Positions 49,917 through 59,436 of a stretch of DNA of 64,000 bases are shown in pieces. The notes under the pieces are model-generated. The model was given only the letters and a program-made list of their open reading frames with translations, had not been told where the DNA came from and did not search any database. The stretch spans positions 124,001 to 188,000 of the forward strand of contig NZ_BMVM01000008.1 of assembly GCF_014650715.1 (NCBI RefSeq). Direction: 5' to 3'. The translations under genes and the position numbers were made by a program. Positions within the stretch are counted from its first letter, which is position 1. Each line of letters starts with the position of its first letter. The DNA is from Streptomyces bluensis. Lineage in GTDB: Bacteria; Actinomycetota; Actinomycetes; Streptomycetales; Streptomycetaceae.

Positions 49917-51785
49917 TCACTTCGCGCCGAAGGCGAGCGCCGCGTACCTCTTCTCGTCCGGGGAGTACGCCTTGCCGGCCAGTTCCTTGCCCATGAAGAG
50001 CCGCCCGTTGCTGTAGAGGAGCTCGGCGGAGTCCGGGACCATGCTGCTGATCGCCATGAGTACCTCCCGGGAGGCCGGGGTCTCCAGGAGCTTGGTGGTC
50101 TTCAGCGTGGAGGTGTCGACGGAGACGACCTGGGCGCCCTTGTTGTACGGGGGGTCCTTGAAGGCGATGATGTTCGGCCCGTCCATGCGGATCGGGAACA
50201 GCGCGTAGCCGTCGCCCGCGTCGACGCGCTCACCGGTGGGCTTGCCGGTGGCCAGCGAGAAGGACACGATCTCGTTGGTCTGGGCGCTGCCGCTGCCGTT
50301 GTGCTCCTCGGTCGACACGTACAGCTTGTCGTTGCCGACCGTGACCCCCTTGCAGTCCCAGACCTCGCCGACGTCGCAGTCGGACTTGTACTTGCCCGCC
50401 GGGGTCGTGATCTTCGTACGGAGCTTGCCGTTGTCGTCCAGCGAGAAGACGTCCGTGAAGCCGGAGGCGGTGATCTCGCCCGAGTCCACGCCGAAGACGA
50501 CCGGCTTGGTGGAGATCACCTTGGCGTTGTCGATGCCGGAGGGCAGCTTGTAACTCCACTTGCTGGAGCCGCTCTTGGGGTCGAGGAGCTGTACCTCGTA
50601 CTGCTCGTCGCCGTAGTCGCCGCACTTGCGGACCGCGACGAGCTGGGTGCCGCCGGCGTAGCCGACGTCCACGCACTCGCTGACCTTCGGCGCCCACAGG
50701 GGCTTGCCGGTGTTCACGTCGAAGGCGGCGCCTCCGTAGAGACCGCCCACCGCGGCCGTGGAACCGGAGATGGTGACCTGGGTGAAGGCCACGGCCTCGC
50801 CGCTGAGTTCGGCGCTCCTCGTCCACACCTTCTTGCCGTCGGCCACCCGGAAGGCGGTGATCGCGGTGCAGGGCTGGGCGAGGCCCTTGCTGTCGCGCTT
50901 CTTCGTCTCGTGCACGACCACGGCGATCCCGTCGGCGCTGACCTCACGGGAGGCCGCACAGGTCTGGCCGTCCAGCGGGAGCGTCCATCGGGGGTCGCCG
51001 CTGTCGGGGTCATAGCCGACGATCTTGGCTACGCCGCCCTTGACGTACACCGAGTCGGTGAGCCAGGAGCCCTTGATGCTGGCGACCTGCTGCCGGTCCT
51101 TCACCTCCGGCGCTTCCAGCCGGAACAGCACCTCGGCGCTGGTGCTGGACGGCACCTTCTCCTGGGCATCACTGTCCCCGCCGCCGGACGTACCGCCGGT
51201 GCTCCCGTCGTCGCCTCCGGTGGCGCCGCCGGAGTCCGCGGAGTTGTTCTTGCCGTCGTCGCCCTTGCCGTCGGAGGACGCGTACCAGACGCCACCACCG
51301 ATGATCAGCGCGATGGCGGCGACGGCCGCGACGATGATGACCAGCTGGGAGTTGACCTTCCTCCCGCCTTGACCGACTCCGACTTGGCCGACTTGGCCGG
51401 CCTGGGGCTGCTGGGGCGGGGTCGGCTGCGGGTAGCCGTACGGCGGCTGGCCGTAGGGGGGTTGCTGGCCGTAGGGGGCCTGTTGGCCGTACGCGGGCGG
51501 CTGGCCGTACGGGGGCTGCTGGCCCGGGGCGCCGTAGCCGGGCTGGGCGGGCTGCGCAGCGGGCTGGGGCGGTGGGGGCGGCGCCTGGGGGTAGCCGTAG
51601 CCGGGGGCGGGCGCGCCGAAGCCGCCCTGCGGCGGCTGCGGGGGTGCCGCGGGCGGCTGCTGTGGTGGCGGAGGCGGGGGTGGCGGCCCTTGCGGCGGCG
51701 GCCCTTGCGGCGGCTGTCCCTGCGGTGGTTGCCCTTGTGGTGGGCCGAAGCCGCCCTGCGGCGGCTGATTGGGCGGCTGAGTCAT
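49917..51785 (-). CDS. Membrane protein with PQQ-like beta-propeller
   Basis: 622 aa from the ATG at 51785. A Pro/Gln/Gly-rich N-terminal stretch of about 140 residues (cytoplasmic), then one transmembrane helix (SQLVIIVAAVAAIALIIGGG), a Ser/Gly/Asp linker, and an outside domain with repeated WxxxL-type blades, for example DPRWTLPLDG, KKVWTRSAE and SKWSYKLP. The blade pattern fits the PQQ-like (BamB-type) propeller. It is related to proteins that follow Ser/Thr kinases in Streptomyces. The function is unknown; probably binds ligands or partners at the cell surface. Confidence 0.8.
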   Translation of the reverse strand: MTQPPNQPPQGGFGPPQGQPPQGQPPQGPPPQGPPPPPPPPQQPPAAPPQPPQGGFGAPAPGYGYPQAPPPPPQPAAQPAQPGYGAPGQQPPYGQPPAYGQQAPYGQQPPYGQPPYGYPQPTPPQQPQAGQVGQVGVGQGGRKVNSQLVIIVAAVAAIALIIGGGVWYASSDGKGDDGKNNSADSGGATGGDDGSTGGTSGGGDSDAQEKVPSSTSAEVLFRLEAPEVKDRQQVASIKGSWLTDSVYVKGGVAKIVGYDPDSGDPRWTLPLDGQTCAASREVSADGIAVVVHETKKRDSKGLAQPCTAITAFRVADGKKVWTRSAELSGEAVAFTQVTISGSTAAVGGLYGGAAFDVNTGKPLWAPKVSECVDVGYAGGTQLVAVRKCGDYGDEQYEVQLLDPKSGSSKWSYKLPSGIDNAKVISTKPVVFGVDSGEITASGFTDVFSLDDNGKLRTKITTPAGKYKSDCDVGEVWDCKGVTVGNDKLYVSTEEHNGSGSAQTNEIVSFSLATGKPTGERVDAGDGYALFPIRMDGPNIIAFKDPPYNKGAQVVSVDTSTLKTTKLLETPASREVLMAISSMVPDSAELLYSNGRLFMGKELAGKAYSPDEKRYAALAFGAK

Positions 51786-51920
51786 CAGCGCGCTCCCCCT
51801 CTTCGCTGCTTTTGAGCCACCCGCTGTCACGCGAGGTGATGGTTCTCGGAGTTCTCAGAGTTCTCGAAGTGTTCCCAGACGGCTCTTTCTACCACTGCCC
51901 AGCACCGCGACGCTCCCACG

Positions 51921-51966
51921 CACGGGCCGGTCACTTCCCCCGTTCCCAAGGGAGGACCGGCCCGTG
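51921..51966. terminator. Terminator-like hairpin after the ABC-F gene
   Basis: CACGGGCCGGTC pairs with GACCGGCCCGTG across a 22-base loop. It lies 100 bp downstream of the ABC-F stop; a second run of short repeats of the form CGCTTCATGGC/CGCTTCACG lies between. Confidence 0.6.
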
Positions 51967-52066
51967 ATGCCCTCGTTACGCTCCTTCATGGCCGCTTCAT
52001 GGCCGCTTCGCGGTCGTTTCACGGTCGCTTCACGTGTCGCGAAACCATCGGTGGAAGCGGTAGCGG

Positions 52067-53878
52067 TCACGCTTCCTCGGCCAGCTCCAGCCAGCGCAGT
52101 TCCAACTCCTCGCGCTGCCCCGCCAGGTCGCGCAACTCCGCATCCAGTTCAGCCACCTTCGCGAAGTCCGTGGCGTTCTCGGCGATCCCCGCGTGCAGCT
52201 TCGTCTCCTTCTCGGAGATCTTGTCCAACTGCCGCTCGATCTTCTGCAGTTCCTTCTTCGCGGCCCGCTGGTCGGCCGCGCTCTTCTCCGGTGCCGCCTT
52301 TGCCGCGCTCGCCGCGGGCGCGGCCGCCCTCGCCGCGCTCTCCTCCATCGCGTGGCGCCGCTCGATGTACTCGTCGATTCCGCGCGGCAGCATCCGCAAC
52401 GCCCCGTCGCCGAGCAGCGCGTACACCCGGTCCGTCGTCCGCTCGACGAAGAACCGGTCGTGGGAGATGACGACCATCGAGCCGGGCCAGCCGTCGAGGA
52501 GGTCCTCCAGCTGGGTGAGGGTCTCGATGTCGAGGTCGTTGGTGGGCTCGTCGAGGAAGAGGACGTTCGGCTCGTCCATGAGCAGGCGGAGCAGCTGGAG
52601 CCGCCGGCGCTCACCACCCGACAGGTCACCGACCGGCGTCCACTGCTTCTCCTTGCCGAAGCCGAACGTCTCGCACAGCTGGCCCGCGGTCAGCTCGCGG
52701 CCCTTGCCGAGGTCGACCCGGTCGCGGACCTGCTGCACGGCCTCCAGCACCCGCACGCTCGGGTCGAGTTCGGCGACCTCCTGGGAGAGGTAGGCGAGCT
52801 TGACGGTCTTGCCGACGGCGATCCGGCCCGCGGCGGGCTGCTCCTCGCCCGCGGAGCGCGCCGCGTCCGCGAGGGCCCGCAGCAGCGAGGTCTTGCCGGC
52901 GCCGTTCACTCCGACGAGGCCGAAGCGGTCGCCGGGGCCGAGCTGCCAGGTGAGGTGCTTGAGCAGCACCTTGGGGCCGGCCTGGACCGTCACGTTCTCC
53001 AGGTCGAAGACCGTCTTGCCGAGGCGGGAGCTCGCGAACTTCATCAGTTCGCTGCTGTCGCGCGGCGGCGGCACGTCCTTGATCAGTTCGTTGGCGGCCT
53101 CGACGCGGAAACGCGGCTTGGATGTGCGGGCGGGGGCGCCGCGCCGCAGCCAGGCCAGTTCCTTGCGGACCAGGTTCTGGCGCTTGACCTCCTCGGTGGC
53201 GGCGATGCGCTCGCGTTCGGCGCGGGCGAAGACGTAGTCGGAGTAGCCGCCCTCGTACTCGTAGACCGCGCCGCGCTGGACGTCCCACATGCGGGTGCAG
53301 ACCTGGTCGAGGAACCAGCGGTCGTGGGTGACGCAGACGAGGGCGGAGCGGCGCTCGCGGAGGTGGTTCGCGAGCCAGGAGATGCCCTCGACGTCGAGGT
53401 GGTTCGTGGGCTCGTCGAGGATGAGGATGTCCTGCTCCTCGATGAGCAGCTTGGCGAGGGCGATACGGCGGCGCTCGCCTCCGGAGAGGGGGCCGATGAC
53501 GGTGTCGAGCCCCTGCGGGAAGCCGGGGAGGTCGAGTCCGCCGAAGAGGCCGGTGAGGACGTCCCTGATCTTGGCGTTGCCCGCCCACTCGTGGTCGGCC
53601 AGGTCGCGGATGACCTCGTGGCGGACGGTGGCCTCGGGGTCGAGGGAGTCGTGCTGGGTGAGGACGCCGAGGCGGAGTCCTCCGGAGTGGGTGACGCGGC
53701 CGGTGTCGGCCTCCTCCAGTTTGGCGAGCATGCGGATGAGGGTCGTCTTGCCGTCGCCGTTGCGTCCGACCACGCCGATGCGGTCGCCTTCCGAGACGCC
53801 GAGGGAGACTCCGTCGAGCAGGGCGCGGGTGCCGTACACCTTGCTGACGTTCTCGACATTGACCAGGTTGACGGCCAT
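52067..53878 (-). CDS. ABC-F family ATPase (ribosome-associated)
   Basis: 603 aa from the ATG at 53878 (CAGGAG upstream). Two ABC domains: Walker A GRNGDGKTT and GVNGAGKTS, with signatures LSGGERRRIALAKLL and LSGGERRRLQLLRLL. There is a linker between the domains and a C-terminal coiled coil (about 540-600, Glu/Leu/Lys rich), and no membrane segment. This is the EttA/Uup-like layout; some members protect ribosomes from antibiotics and others act in translation. Which one applies here is undetermined. It closes the run ksgA, ispE, abcF. Confidence 0.93.
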   Translation of the reverse strand: MAVNLVNVENVSKVYGTRALLDGVSLGVSEGDRIGVVGRNGDGKTTLIRMLAKLEEADTGRVTHSGGLRLGVLTQHDSLDPEATVRHEVIRDLADHEWAGNAKIRDVLTGLFGGLDLPGFPQGLDTVIGPLSGGERRRIALAKLLIEEQDILILDEPTNHLDVEGISWLANHLRERRSALVCVTHDRWFLDQVCTRMWDVQRGAVYEYEGGYSDYVFARAERERIAATEEVKRQNLVRKELAWLRRGAPARTSKPRFRVEAANELIKDVPPPRDSSELMKFASSRLGKTVFDLENVTVQAGPKVLLKHLTWQLGPGDRFGLVGVNGAGKTSLLRALADAARSAGEEQPAAGRIAVGKTVKLAYLSQEVAELDPSVRVLEAVQQVRDRVDLGKGRELTAGQLCETFGFGKEKQWTPVGDLSGGERRRLQLLRLLMDEPNVLFLDEPTNDLDIETLTQLEDLLDGWPGSMVVISHDRFFVERTTDRVYALLGDGALRMLPRGIDEYIERRHAMEESAARAAAPAASAAKAAPEKSAADQRAAKKELQKIERQLDKISEKETKLHAGIAENATDFAKVAELDAELRDLAGQREELELRWLELAEEA

Positions 53879-53981
53879 TACTCTCCTGAGCGCGGGGGTG
53901 GATCGACCCTCCAGGGTACGCGTCGCGGTCGGTCGGCCGTCCGGATATGTGGCCCCCGCCGCCTCCCCGGCCTCCCGGGTG

Positions 53982-54884
53982 TCAGCGGCCCCGGACCACG
54001 GTCGCTCCCTGCGCCGGGGATGTCGCGGTGCGGGCCGCGCGGCACGTACCGGAGGCCAGGAGGGACTCGGCGACCTCGGCGGCGCTCTCGGCGTCCCGCA
54101 CCAGGAACGCCGTGGTGGGGCCGGAGCCGGAGACGAGGCCGGCGAGGGCGCCGGCGGCGCGACCGGCGGCCAGCGTGTCGGCGAGCGACGGGAAGAGGGA
54201 GATCGCCGCGGGCTGGAGGTCGTTGGAGAGGGCGGTCGCCAGGGCCGTGGCGTCGCCCTTGGCGAGGGCGTCGAGCAGTTCCTGGGAGGCGAGGGGCTCG
54301 GGGACCTCCGTGCCTTCCGTGAGGCGGTCGAACTCCCGGTAGACGGCCGGGGTGGAGAGACCTCCGTCCGCGACCGCGAACACCCAGTGGAAGGTGCCGC
54401 CCACGTCGAGGGGCCGGAGTTGCTCGCCCCGCCCGGTGCCGAGCGCGGCGCCACCGACCAGGCTGAAGGGCACGTCGCTGCCCAACTCGGCACAGATGTC
54501 GAGGAGTTCGCCCTGTGGGGTGTTCAGGCCCCACAGCGCGTCGCACGCCACCAGCGCGCCCGCCGCGTCCGCGCTACCGCCCGCCATACCGCCCGCGACG
54601 GGGATGTCCTTGGCGATGTGGAGGTGCACGGCGGCATCGAGGCCATGACGTGCGGCGAGGGCGAGGGCGGCGCGGGCCGCCAGGTTCGTACGGTCCAGGG
54701 GGACCTGGTCGGCGCCCGGCCCCGTGCACGTGATGCGCAGCTCGTCGGCCGGAGTTGCGGTGACCTCGTCGTACAGGCCGACGGCCAGGAAGACGTTGGC
54801 CAGGTCGTGGAAGCCGTCGGGGCGGGCGCCGCCCACCGCGAGCTGGACGTTGACCTTGGCGGGGACGCGTACCGTGACGCTCAC
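53982..54884 (-). CDS. ispE: 4-diphosphocytidyl-2-C-methyl-D-erythritol kinase
   Basis: 300 aa from the GTG at 54884, which overlaps the ksgA stop by four bases. It is the fourth enzyme of the MEP route to isoprenoids. GHMP kinase motifs are present: [27 protein letters not shown] and the C-terminal [10 protein letters not shown]. The ksgA-ispE order is common in actinobacteria. Confidence 0.96.
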   Translation of the reverse strand: MSVTVRVPAKVNVQLAVGGARPDGFHDLANVFLAVGLYDEVTATPADELRITCTGPGADQVPLDRTNLAARAALALAARHGLDAAVHLHIAKDIPVAGGMAGGSADAAGALVACDALWGLNTPQGELLDICAELGSDVPFSLVGGAALGTGRGEQLRPLDVGGTFHWVFAVADGGLSTPAVYREFDRLTEGTEVPEPLASQELLDALAKGDATALATALSNDLQPAAISLFPSLADTLAAGRAAGALAGLVSGSGPTTAFLVRDAESAAEVAESLLASGTCRAARTATSPAQGATVVRGR

Positions 54885-55780
54885 TGCTGGACCGGCTCCT
54901 TGTGTTCTTCTGCGTTCCGCGCGGAACGGTGCTCCGCGATACGGGCGAACTCCTCGACCGTCAGCGACTCCCCGCGCGCCTGCGGCGACACCCCGGCGGC
55001 CACAAGCGCGGCCTCTGCTGCCGCGGCCGAGCCCGCCCAGCCGGCGAGGGCGGCGCGCAGGGTCTTGCGGCGCTGGGCGAACGCGGCGTCGACGACGGCG
55101 AAGACCTCCTTCCGGGAGGCCGCGGTCCTGACCGGCTCCGCCCGCCGGACGAGCGAGACGAGACCGCTGTCGACATTGGGCGCGGGCCAGAAGACGGTGC
55201 GGCCGATGGCGCCTGCTCGCTTGACCTCGGCGTACCAGTTGGCCTTCACGGACGGGACGCCGTACACCTTGGAGCCGGGCGGGGCGGCGAGGCGGTCGGC
55301 GACCTCCGACTGCACCATGACGAGCGTGCGCTCGATGCTCGGGAACGTCTCCAGCATGTGCAGCAGCACCGGGACGGCCACGTTGTAGGGCAGGTTGGCG
55401 ACGAGGGCCGTGGGTGCGGGGCCCGGGAGTTCGCGTACGTGCATCGCGTCGGAGTGCACCAGCGCGAAGCGGTCGGACCGCTCGGGCATGCGCGTGGTGA
55501 TCGTGGTGGGGAGGGCGGCGGCGAGTACGTCGTCGATCTCGACCGCGGTGACGCGGTCGGCCGCCTCCAGCAGGGCGAGGGTGAGCGAGCCGAGTCCCGG
55601 GCCGACCTCGACCACCACGTCGTCGGGGCGTACCTCCGCGGTGCGGACGATCCGCCGTACGGTGTTGGCGTCGATCACGAAGTTCTGGCCGCGTTGTTTG
55701 GTGGGGCGTACGCCGAGGGCTGCCGCCAGGTCGCGGACGTCGGCGGGGCCCAGGAGGGCGTCGGGGGTGGGGCTGCTCAC
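54881..55780 (-). CDS. ksgA: 16S rRNA dimethyladenosine transferase KsgA (RsmA)
   Basis: 299 aa from the GTG at 55780. It dimethylates two adjacent adenosines near the 3' end of 16S rRNA. Motifs: [35 protein letters not shown] (SAM loop), DAMHV and [15 protein letters not shown] with the NLPY catalytic motif. No clear Shine-Dalgarno sequence precedes the GTG. Confidence 0.96.
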   Translation of the reverse strand: MSSPTPDALLGPADVRDLAAALGVRPTKQRGQNFVIDANTVRRIVRTAEVRPDDVVVEVGPGLGSLTLALLEAADRVTAVEIDDVLAAALPTTITTRMPERSDRFALVHSDAMHVRELPGPAPTALVANLPYNVAVPVLLHMLETFPSIERTLVMVQSEVADRLAAPPGSKVYGVPSVKANWYAEVKRAGAIGRTVFWPAPNVDSGLVSLVRRAEPVRTAASRKEVFAVVDAAFAQRRKTLRAALAGWAGSAAAAEAALVAAGVSPQARGESLTVEEFARIAEHRSARNAEEHKEPVQQ

Positions 55781-56119
55781 GTGCCAAGGGTACGGGTGGC
55801 CGGCCACCGGGTTGTTCCTCGCCCCCGCCGCCCCTACCCGTCCCATCCCCAGGGGCTCCGCCCCTTCGACCCCGCCAAGGGGACTCCGCCCCCTGGCCCC
55901 CGGACTTCGGGGCTCCGCCCCGGACCCCGTCTTCGGGGGCCGGCCCCCGGACCCCGGCTCCTCAAACGCCGGAGGGGCTGGAATGGGCGGGCACCCCCAG
56001 CCCGTCCGGCGTTTGAGGACGAGGCCGTTCAGGCCGACAAGCCGGGGTCTGGGGGCGGCAGCCCCCAGGGAAGGATGGGACGGGTAGGGGCGGCGGGGGC
56101 GAAAGAAACCACCCCCGCC
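55781..56119. other. Intergenic region occupied by a large inverted-repeat structure
   Basis: 339 bp with no gene. See the repeat at 55820-56101, which fills almost all of it. The rest shows only a GC-rich tract. Confidence 0.7.
55820..56101. repeat. 282-bp inverted-repeat element (MITE- or REP-like)
   Basis: A perfect 29-bp inverted repeat starts CGCCCCCGCCGCCCCTACCC at 55820 and returns as its complement ending at 56101. The interior carries CTCAAACGCCGGAGGGGCTG and its near complement CAGCCCGTCCGGCGTTTGAG, plus repeated GGGGCTCCGCCCC units. The GGCGTTTGAGGACGAGG motif is, as I recall, dispersed between genes in many Streptomyces genomes. Confidence 0.8.
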
Positions 56120-57532
56120 TCAGCCGTGCAGCCGCGCACCGCAGTGGGGCCACGGGCTGGCCCCTCGGCGCACGTACAGCTTCTTCGCCCGCATCGTCTG
56201 CTCGTCCGCCGACGCGTCCTGGGGCCGCCCCTCACCCCCGAGGCTCTGCCAGGTACGGGAGTCGAACTGGTAGAGCCCTCCGTACGTCCCGGAGGGATCC
56301 ACCGCCCCCGGCCGCCCACCGGACTCACACGCCGCCAGCCCCGCCCAGTTCAGATGGTCCGCCCCCCGCACGGACGTCGGCACCGGCTTCGTCCCCACCT
56401 TCACGACCTGCGTCCGTGCCTCGCGCACCACCTCGGAGCGGGTACGGCGCGGTTTCTGTCTGACGCCGTTGACGACGCGCACGGAGTACGTGTCGCGGCG
56501 CACGCCCGGACGCCCGGCCCGCTCGACGACCTCCGTGCCCTGGAAGAGGGACGGGTCCTCCGTCCGGAACACGTCGAAGGGGATCGACTCCTCGCGCACC
56601 TCCCGCTCCCCGGTGATCCGCAGCACGGTGATCGTCTGCCCGTCCCGTGGAAAGCCGTCCTGCGGAACGGACGTCGTGTCCTGCCCCTCCAGCGTGATCC
56701 CGGCCTGCTCCACGGACTCCCGCACGGTCGCCGCGTTCGTACGGATCGTCCGCGGGCGGCCGTCCGCCATGATCGTGACCGTCCGCTCGGTGCGGACGTC
56801 CAGCGCCAGCCCCTCTCGCCCGATCCGCCGGGAGCGCGAGGTCGACACGTACGCCCCCTCCGCTCGCACCCCGAGTTGTTCGAGCGCCCCGTCCACCGTG
56901 TGCGCCGTCGTCCACACCTGGCGCCGCTGCCCGTCAAGGGTGAGCCGCACGGGCCGCCCGTAGCGGACCGCCACCTCGTCGCCACTGGCCAGGGCGGTGC
57001 CCGGCGTGGGCGCCACCACGTCGTGGGCGCCCACGGCGACACCCTCGTCGGCGAGCAGTTCGCTCACGTCGTCCGCGAAGGTGTGCAGGGTGCGCGGCTT
57101 CCCGTCGACGCTCAGCTCGATCGCCTTGTCCTTGGCGACGAAGGCGGACGTACCGCCCGCGAGGAACGCCACCACCAGCGCCTGCGGGACCAGGCGGCGC
57201 AACGGCACGGGCCGCTCGACGGCACGTCTGCGGCGCGGGGCCCGCCGGGGCCGGGCCCGGCTGCCGGGGCTCGTGGGCACCGCCCGGTCCTCCGGACGGG
57301 ACACCACCGGCTGGGCCGCCGTCTCGTAGGCGGGACGGTACGTGTCCTCGTACGCTCCGTGGCTCAGCCCGTACGCTTCGCCGTACATGTCGCCGTGCAT
57401 GTCGCCGTACGACTCGTACGACTCGAATGGCTCGTACGGCTCCAATGGCTCCAATGGCTCGTACGGCTCGTACGACGTGCCAAGCGTGTCTCCATACGTC
57501 TCGCCATACGTCTCGTGCTGCACTCTGCTCAC
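56120..57532 (-). CDS. Resuscitation-promoting factor (Rpf), RpfB/C type
   Basis: 470 aa from a GTG (GAGGAG upstream). An acidic, Tyr/Glu-rich low-complexity N-terminus (8-70) and a basic stretch (90-113) precede one membrane helix (114-133). Next come three DUF348 modules, a G5 domain (REESIPFDVFRTEDPSLFQG) and a C-terminal Rpf transglycosylase domain (about 393-470) with WAGLAACESGG, where the Glu is catalytic, then GTYGGLYQFDSRTWQSLGG. It cleaves peptidoglycan glycan strands and supports spore germination and regrowth. The acidic, repetitive N-terminus is unusual. Confidence 0.93.
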   Translation of the reverse strand: MSRVQHETYGETYGDTLGTSYEPYEPLEPLEPYEPFESYESYGDMHGDMYGEAYGLSHGAYEDTYRPAYETAAQPVVSRPEDRAVPTSPGSRARPRRAPRRRRAVERPVPLRRLVPQALVVAFLAGGTSAFVAKDKAIELSVDGKPRTLHTFADDVSELLADEGVAVGAHDVVAPTPGTALASGDEVAVRYGRPVRLTLDGQRRQVWTTAHTVDGALEQLGVRAEGAYVSTSRSRRIGREGLALDVRTERTVTIMADGRPRTIRTNAATVRESVEQAGITLEGQDTTSVPQDGFPRDGQTITVLRITGEREVREESIPFDVFRTEDPSLFQGTEVVERAGRPGVRRDTYSVRVVNGVRQKPRRTRSEVVREARTQVVKVGTKPVPTSVRGADHLNWAGLAACESGGRPGAVDPSGTYGGLYQFDSRTWQSLGGEGRPQDASADEQTMRAKKLYVRRGASPWPHCGARLHG

Positions 57533-57699
57533 AACGACACGCTCCTCGGGAGGCCGGAGGCCGGATCGGGCGACCGCAACCTAATGGAACGGCCATCACT
57601 CCCCCAAGCAACGCGACTACACAGCGTGGCGACACGGGCCAATACCCAGTGACCTTGATCACTCGAACGGCGCCGCGGCTGTACCGGAAGTGTTATCCC

Positions 57700-58641
57700 T
57701 CAGTAATCAAACGCCCGCGCGGTGTTCGCGCCGATCGCCGTCGCCAGCGCTTCCTCGCCGATGCCCCGCACGGCGGCCATGGCGCGCACCGTGACCGGAA
57801 TGAGATACGGCGCGTTGGGCCGACCGCGGTACGGCGCCGGGGTCAGGAAGGGCGCGTCGGTCTCCACGAGGACCAGCTCCAGCGGGGCCACGGCGAGGGC
57901 GTCGCGGAGCGGCTGGGCGTTCTTGAAGGTCACGTTGCCGGCGAAGGACATGAAGTAGCCGTGCTCGGCGCACACCTCGGCCATCTCCGCGTCGCCGGAG
58001 TAGCAGTGGAAGACCGTCCGGTCCGGGGCGCCCTCCTCCTTGAGGAGGCGCAGCACGTCGGCGTGGGCCTCGCGGTCGTGGATCACCAGCGCCTTGCCGT
58101 GCCGCTTGGCGATCTCGATGTGGGCCCGGAAGGACCGCTCCTGCGCCGCCTTGCCCTCGGGACCGGTACGGAAGTAGTCGAGCCCGGTCTCGCCCACGGC
58201 CTTCACGTGCGGCAGCGCCGCCAGCCGGTCGATCTCGGCGAGCGCCTCGTCCAGGGCCGCGTCCCCGCCCGGCTTCCGGGCGCCCTGCCGGGACCATCCC
58301 GCCCGTCGCCCACCACCACCCTTGTCCGAGTCGCTTCGCGACGCCCCCTCGATGGGGTCGCCGTGGACGATGCGCGGGGCCTCGTTGGGGTGCAGCGCGA
58401 CCGCCGCGTGGACGTTCCCGTGCGCCGCCGCCGTGTCGGCCGCCCAGTGGGAGCCCTTCACGTCGCAGCCGACCTGCACGACCGTCGTCACACCCACCGA
58501 CGCGGCCTTGGCGAGGGCCTCCTCCACCGTGCCGGACTGCATGTCGAGGTGCGTGTGCGAGTCGGCGACGGGCACCCGGAGGGGCTCGGGGAGCGGGGGC
58601 GCGGCGTTCTTGTCGTGCGGGCCGGAGGTGTTCGAAGGCAT
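57700..58641 (-). CDS. tatD: TatD-family metal-dependent deoxyribonuclease
   Basis: 313 aa. The metal-binding N-terminal DSHTHLDM, VTTVVQVGCD, the EAPRIVHG block and the C-terminal LVETDAPFLTPAPYRGRPN define the TatD family (a TIM-barrel nuclease that trims DNA ends). A Gly/Arg/Lys-rich insertion of about 40 residues around positions 105-140 is longer than in typical TatD proteins. The gene neighbours ksgA and rpf in the conserved order. Confidence 0.94.
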   Translation of the reverse strand: MPSNTSGPHDKNAAPPLPEPLRVPVADSHTHLDMQSGTVEEALAKAASVGVTTVVQVGCDVKGSHWAADTAAAHGNVHAAVALHPNEAPRIVHGDPIEGASRSDSDKGGGGRRAGWSRQGARKPGGDAALDEALAEIDRLAALPHVKAVGETGLDYFRTGPEGKAAQERSFRAHIEIAKRHGKALVIHDREAHADVLRLLKEEGAPDRTVFHCYSGDAEMAEVCAEHGYFMSFAGNVTFKNAQPLRDALAVAPLELVLVETDAPFLTPAPYRGRPNAPYLIPVTVRAMAAVRGIGEEALATAIGANTARAFDY

Positions 58642-58688
58642 GCCCCGATCCTACGAAGGGGGCATGCCCTCACGGCGTCCGGTGGCTG

Positions 58689-59084
58689 TCAGCTCGCCTT
58701 GCGCTGGAACGGGTGCAACAGGTCGGACAGATGCCAGTGGTGGTGGTTCTTGGGGCCCTCGGGCTCCTCCGCCCTGATCTGCCGCGGCACCGGTGGGGAC
58801 TGCCGGCGGAGGTGGCTCTGCACGGAGGACACCTGCCCCGGCCGCATGATGCGCACCACGTGGTTGTCGCAGTTCTGGCAGGTGGGCTTGGACAGCGGCG
58901 ACGGGACGACCCGTCCGTCCGCCACGTACATGACGAACTCCTGCCCCTGGCCGTCTATGTGGTGCTCTATCTCGTACGACTGCTCCCAGCCGTGCCCGCA
59001 GCGCATGCAGGCGAAGGAATAGGACTCGTGGACGACTGCGGTCGCCGTTCCGCGGTGGCCGATCTGCCCTGCGATCTCGGTCAT
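58689..59084 (-). CDS. Small zinc-ribbon protein
   Basis: 131 aa from the ATG at 59084 (CAGGAG upstream). Two Cys pairs (CMRCGHGW and CQNCDN) form a likely zinc-binding knuckle. The C-terminal part is rich in His and Pro (NHHHWHLSDLLHPF). No family name recognised; it could be a nucleic-acid or metal-binding accessory protein. Confidence 0.8.
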   Translation of the reverse strand: MTEIAGQIGHRGTATAVVHESYSFACMRCGHGWEQSYEIEHHIDGQGQEFVMYVADGRVVPSPLSKPTCQNCDNHVVRIMRPGQVSSVQSHLRRQSPPVPRQIRAEEPEGPKNHHHWHLSDLLHPFQRKAS

Positions 59085-59436
59085 GCCAGCTCCTGTTGTC
59101 CGCTGGACAAGCACCCCCGGCGCGGGTTCCCCCCGGAATGCCAGTGGAGGCGGGGGACGGGTGCGTCCCCTCACCCAGTGGACTCCGCTCCGGGTGGGCG
59201 CGCAGCAGCCCTGTCGAGTGTTGGACCCGATTTGGCGTTTCCTTGTCGCAGAGCGTGTGACGAAAGGCCTGAGCTTTGCTTTTAACGGCGTGCTTTTACA
59301 CACCCATGGGGCGCAGGGGCGCACCTGGGGGCGCAGAGCGCCCGGCGCGCCCCGCAAAAACGCTCACCCCGCATAGCAGCTCACCCCCCCAAAAAAAATC
59401 ACCCCCCCAAAAAAACCGCTCCCCCCGCAAAGCCGC
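59085..59436. other. Intergenic region with C/A homopolymer tracts
   Basis: 352 bp without a gene. Near 59387-59436 runs of seven to eight C and seven to eight A alternate; on the rsmI strand they become U runs after GCGGG-rich stems, so they could act as an intrinsic terminator for rsmI. Confidence 0.6.

Noticed and set aside
52067-54493. Larger ABC-F protein of 808 aa extending into ispE
   Set aside because: The added part reads ispE in the wrong frame; the ATG at 53878 has a good ribosome site and the usual ABC-F N-terminus.
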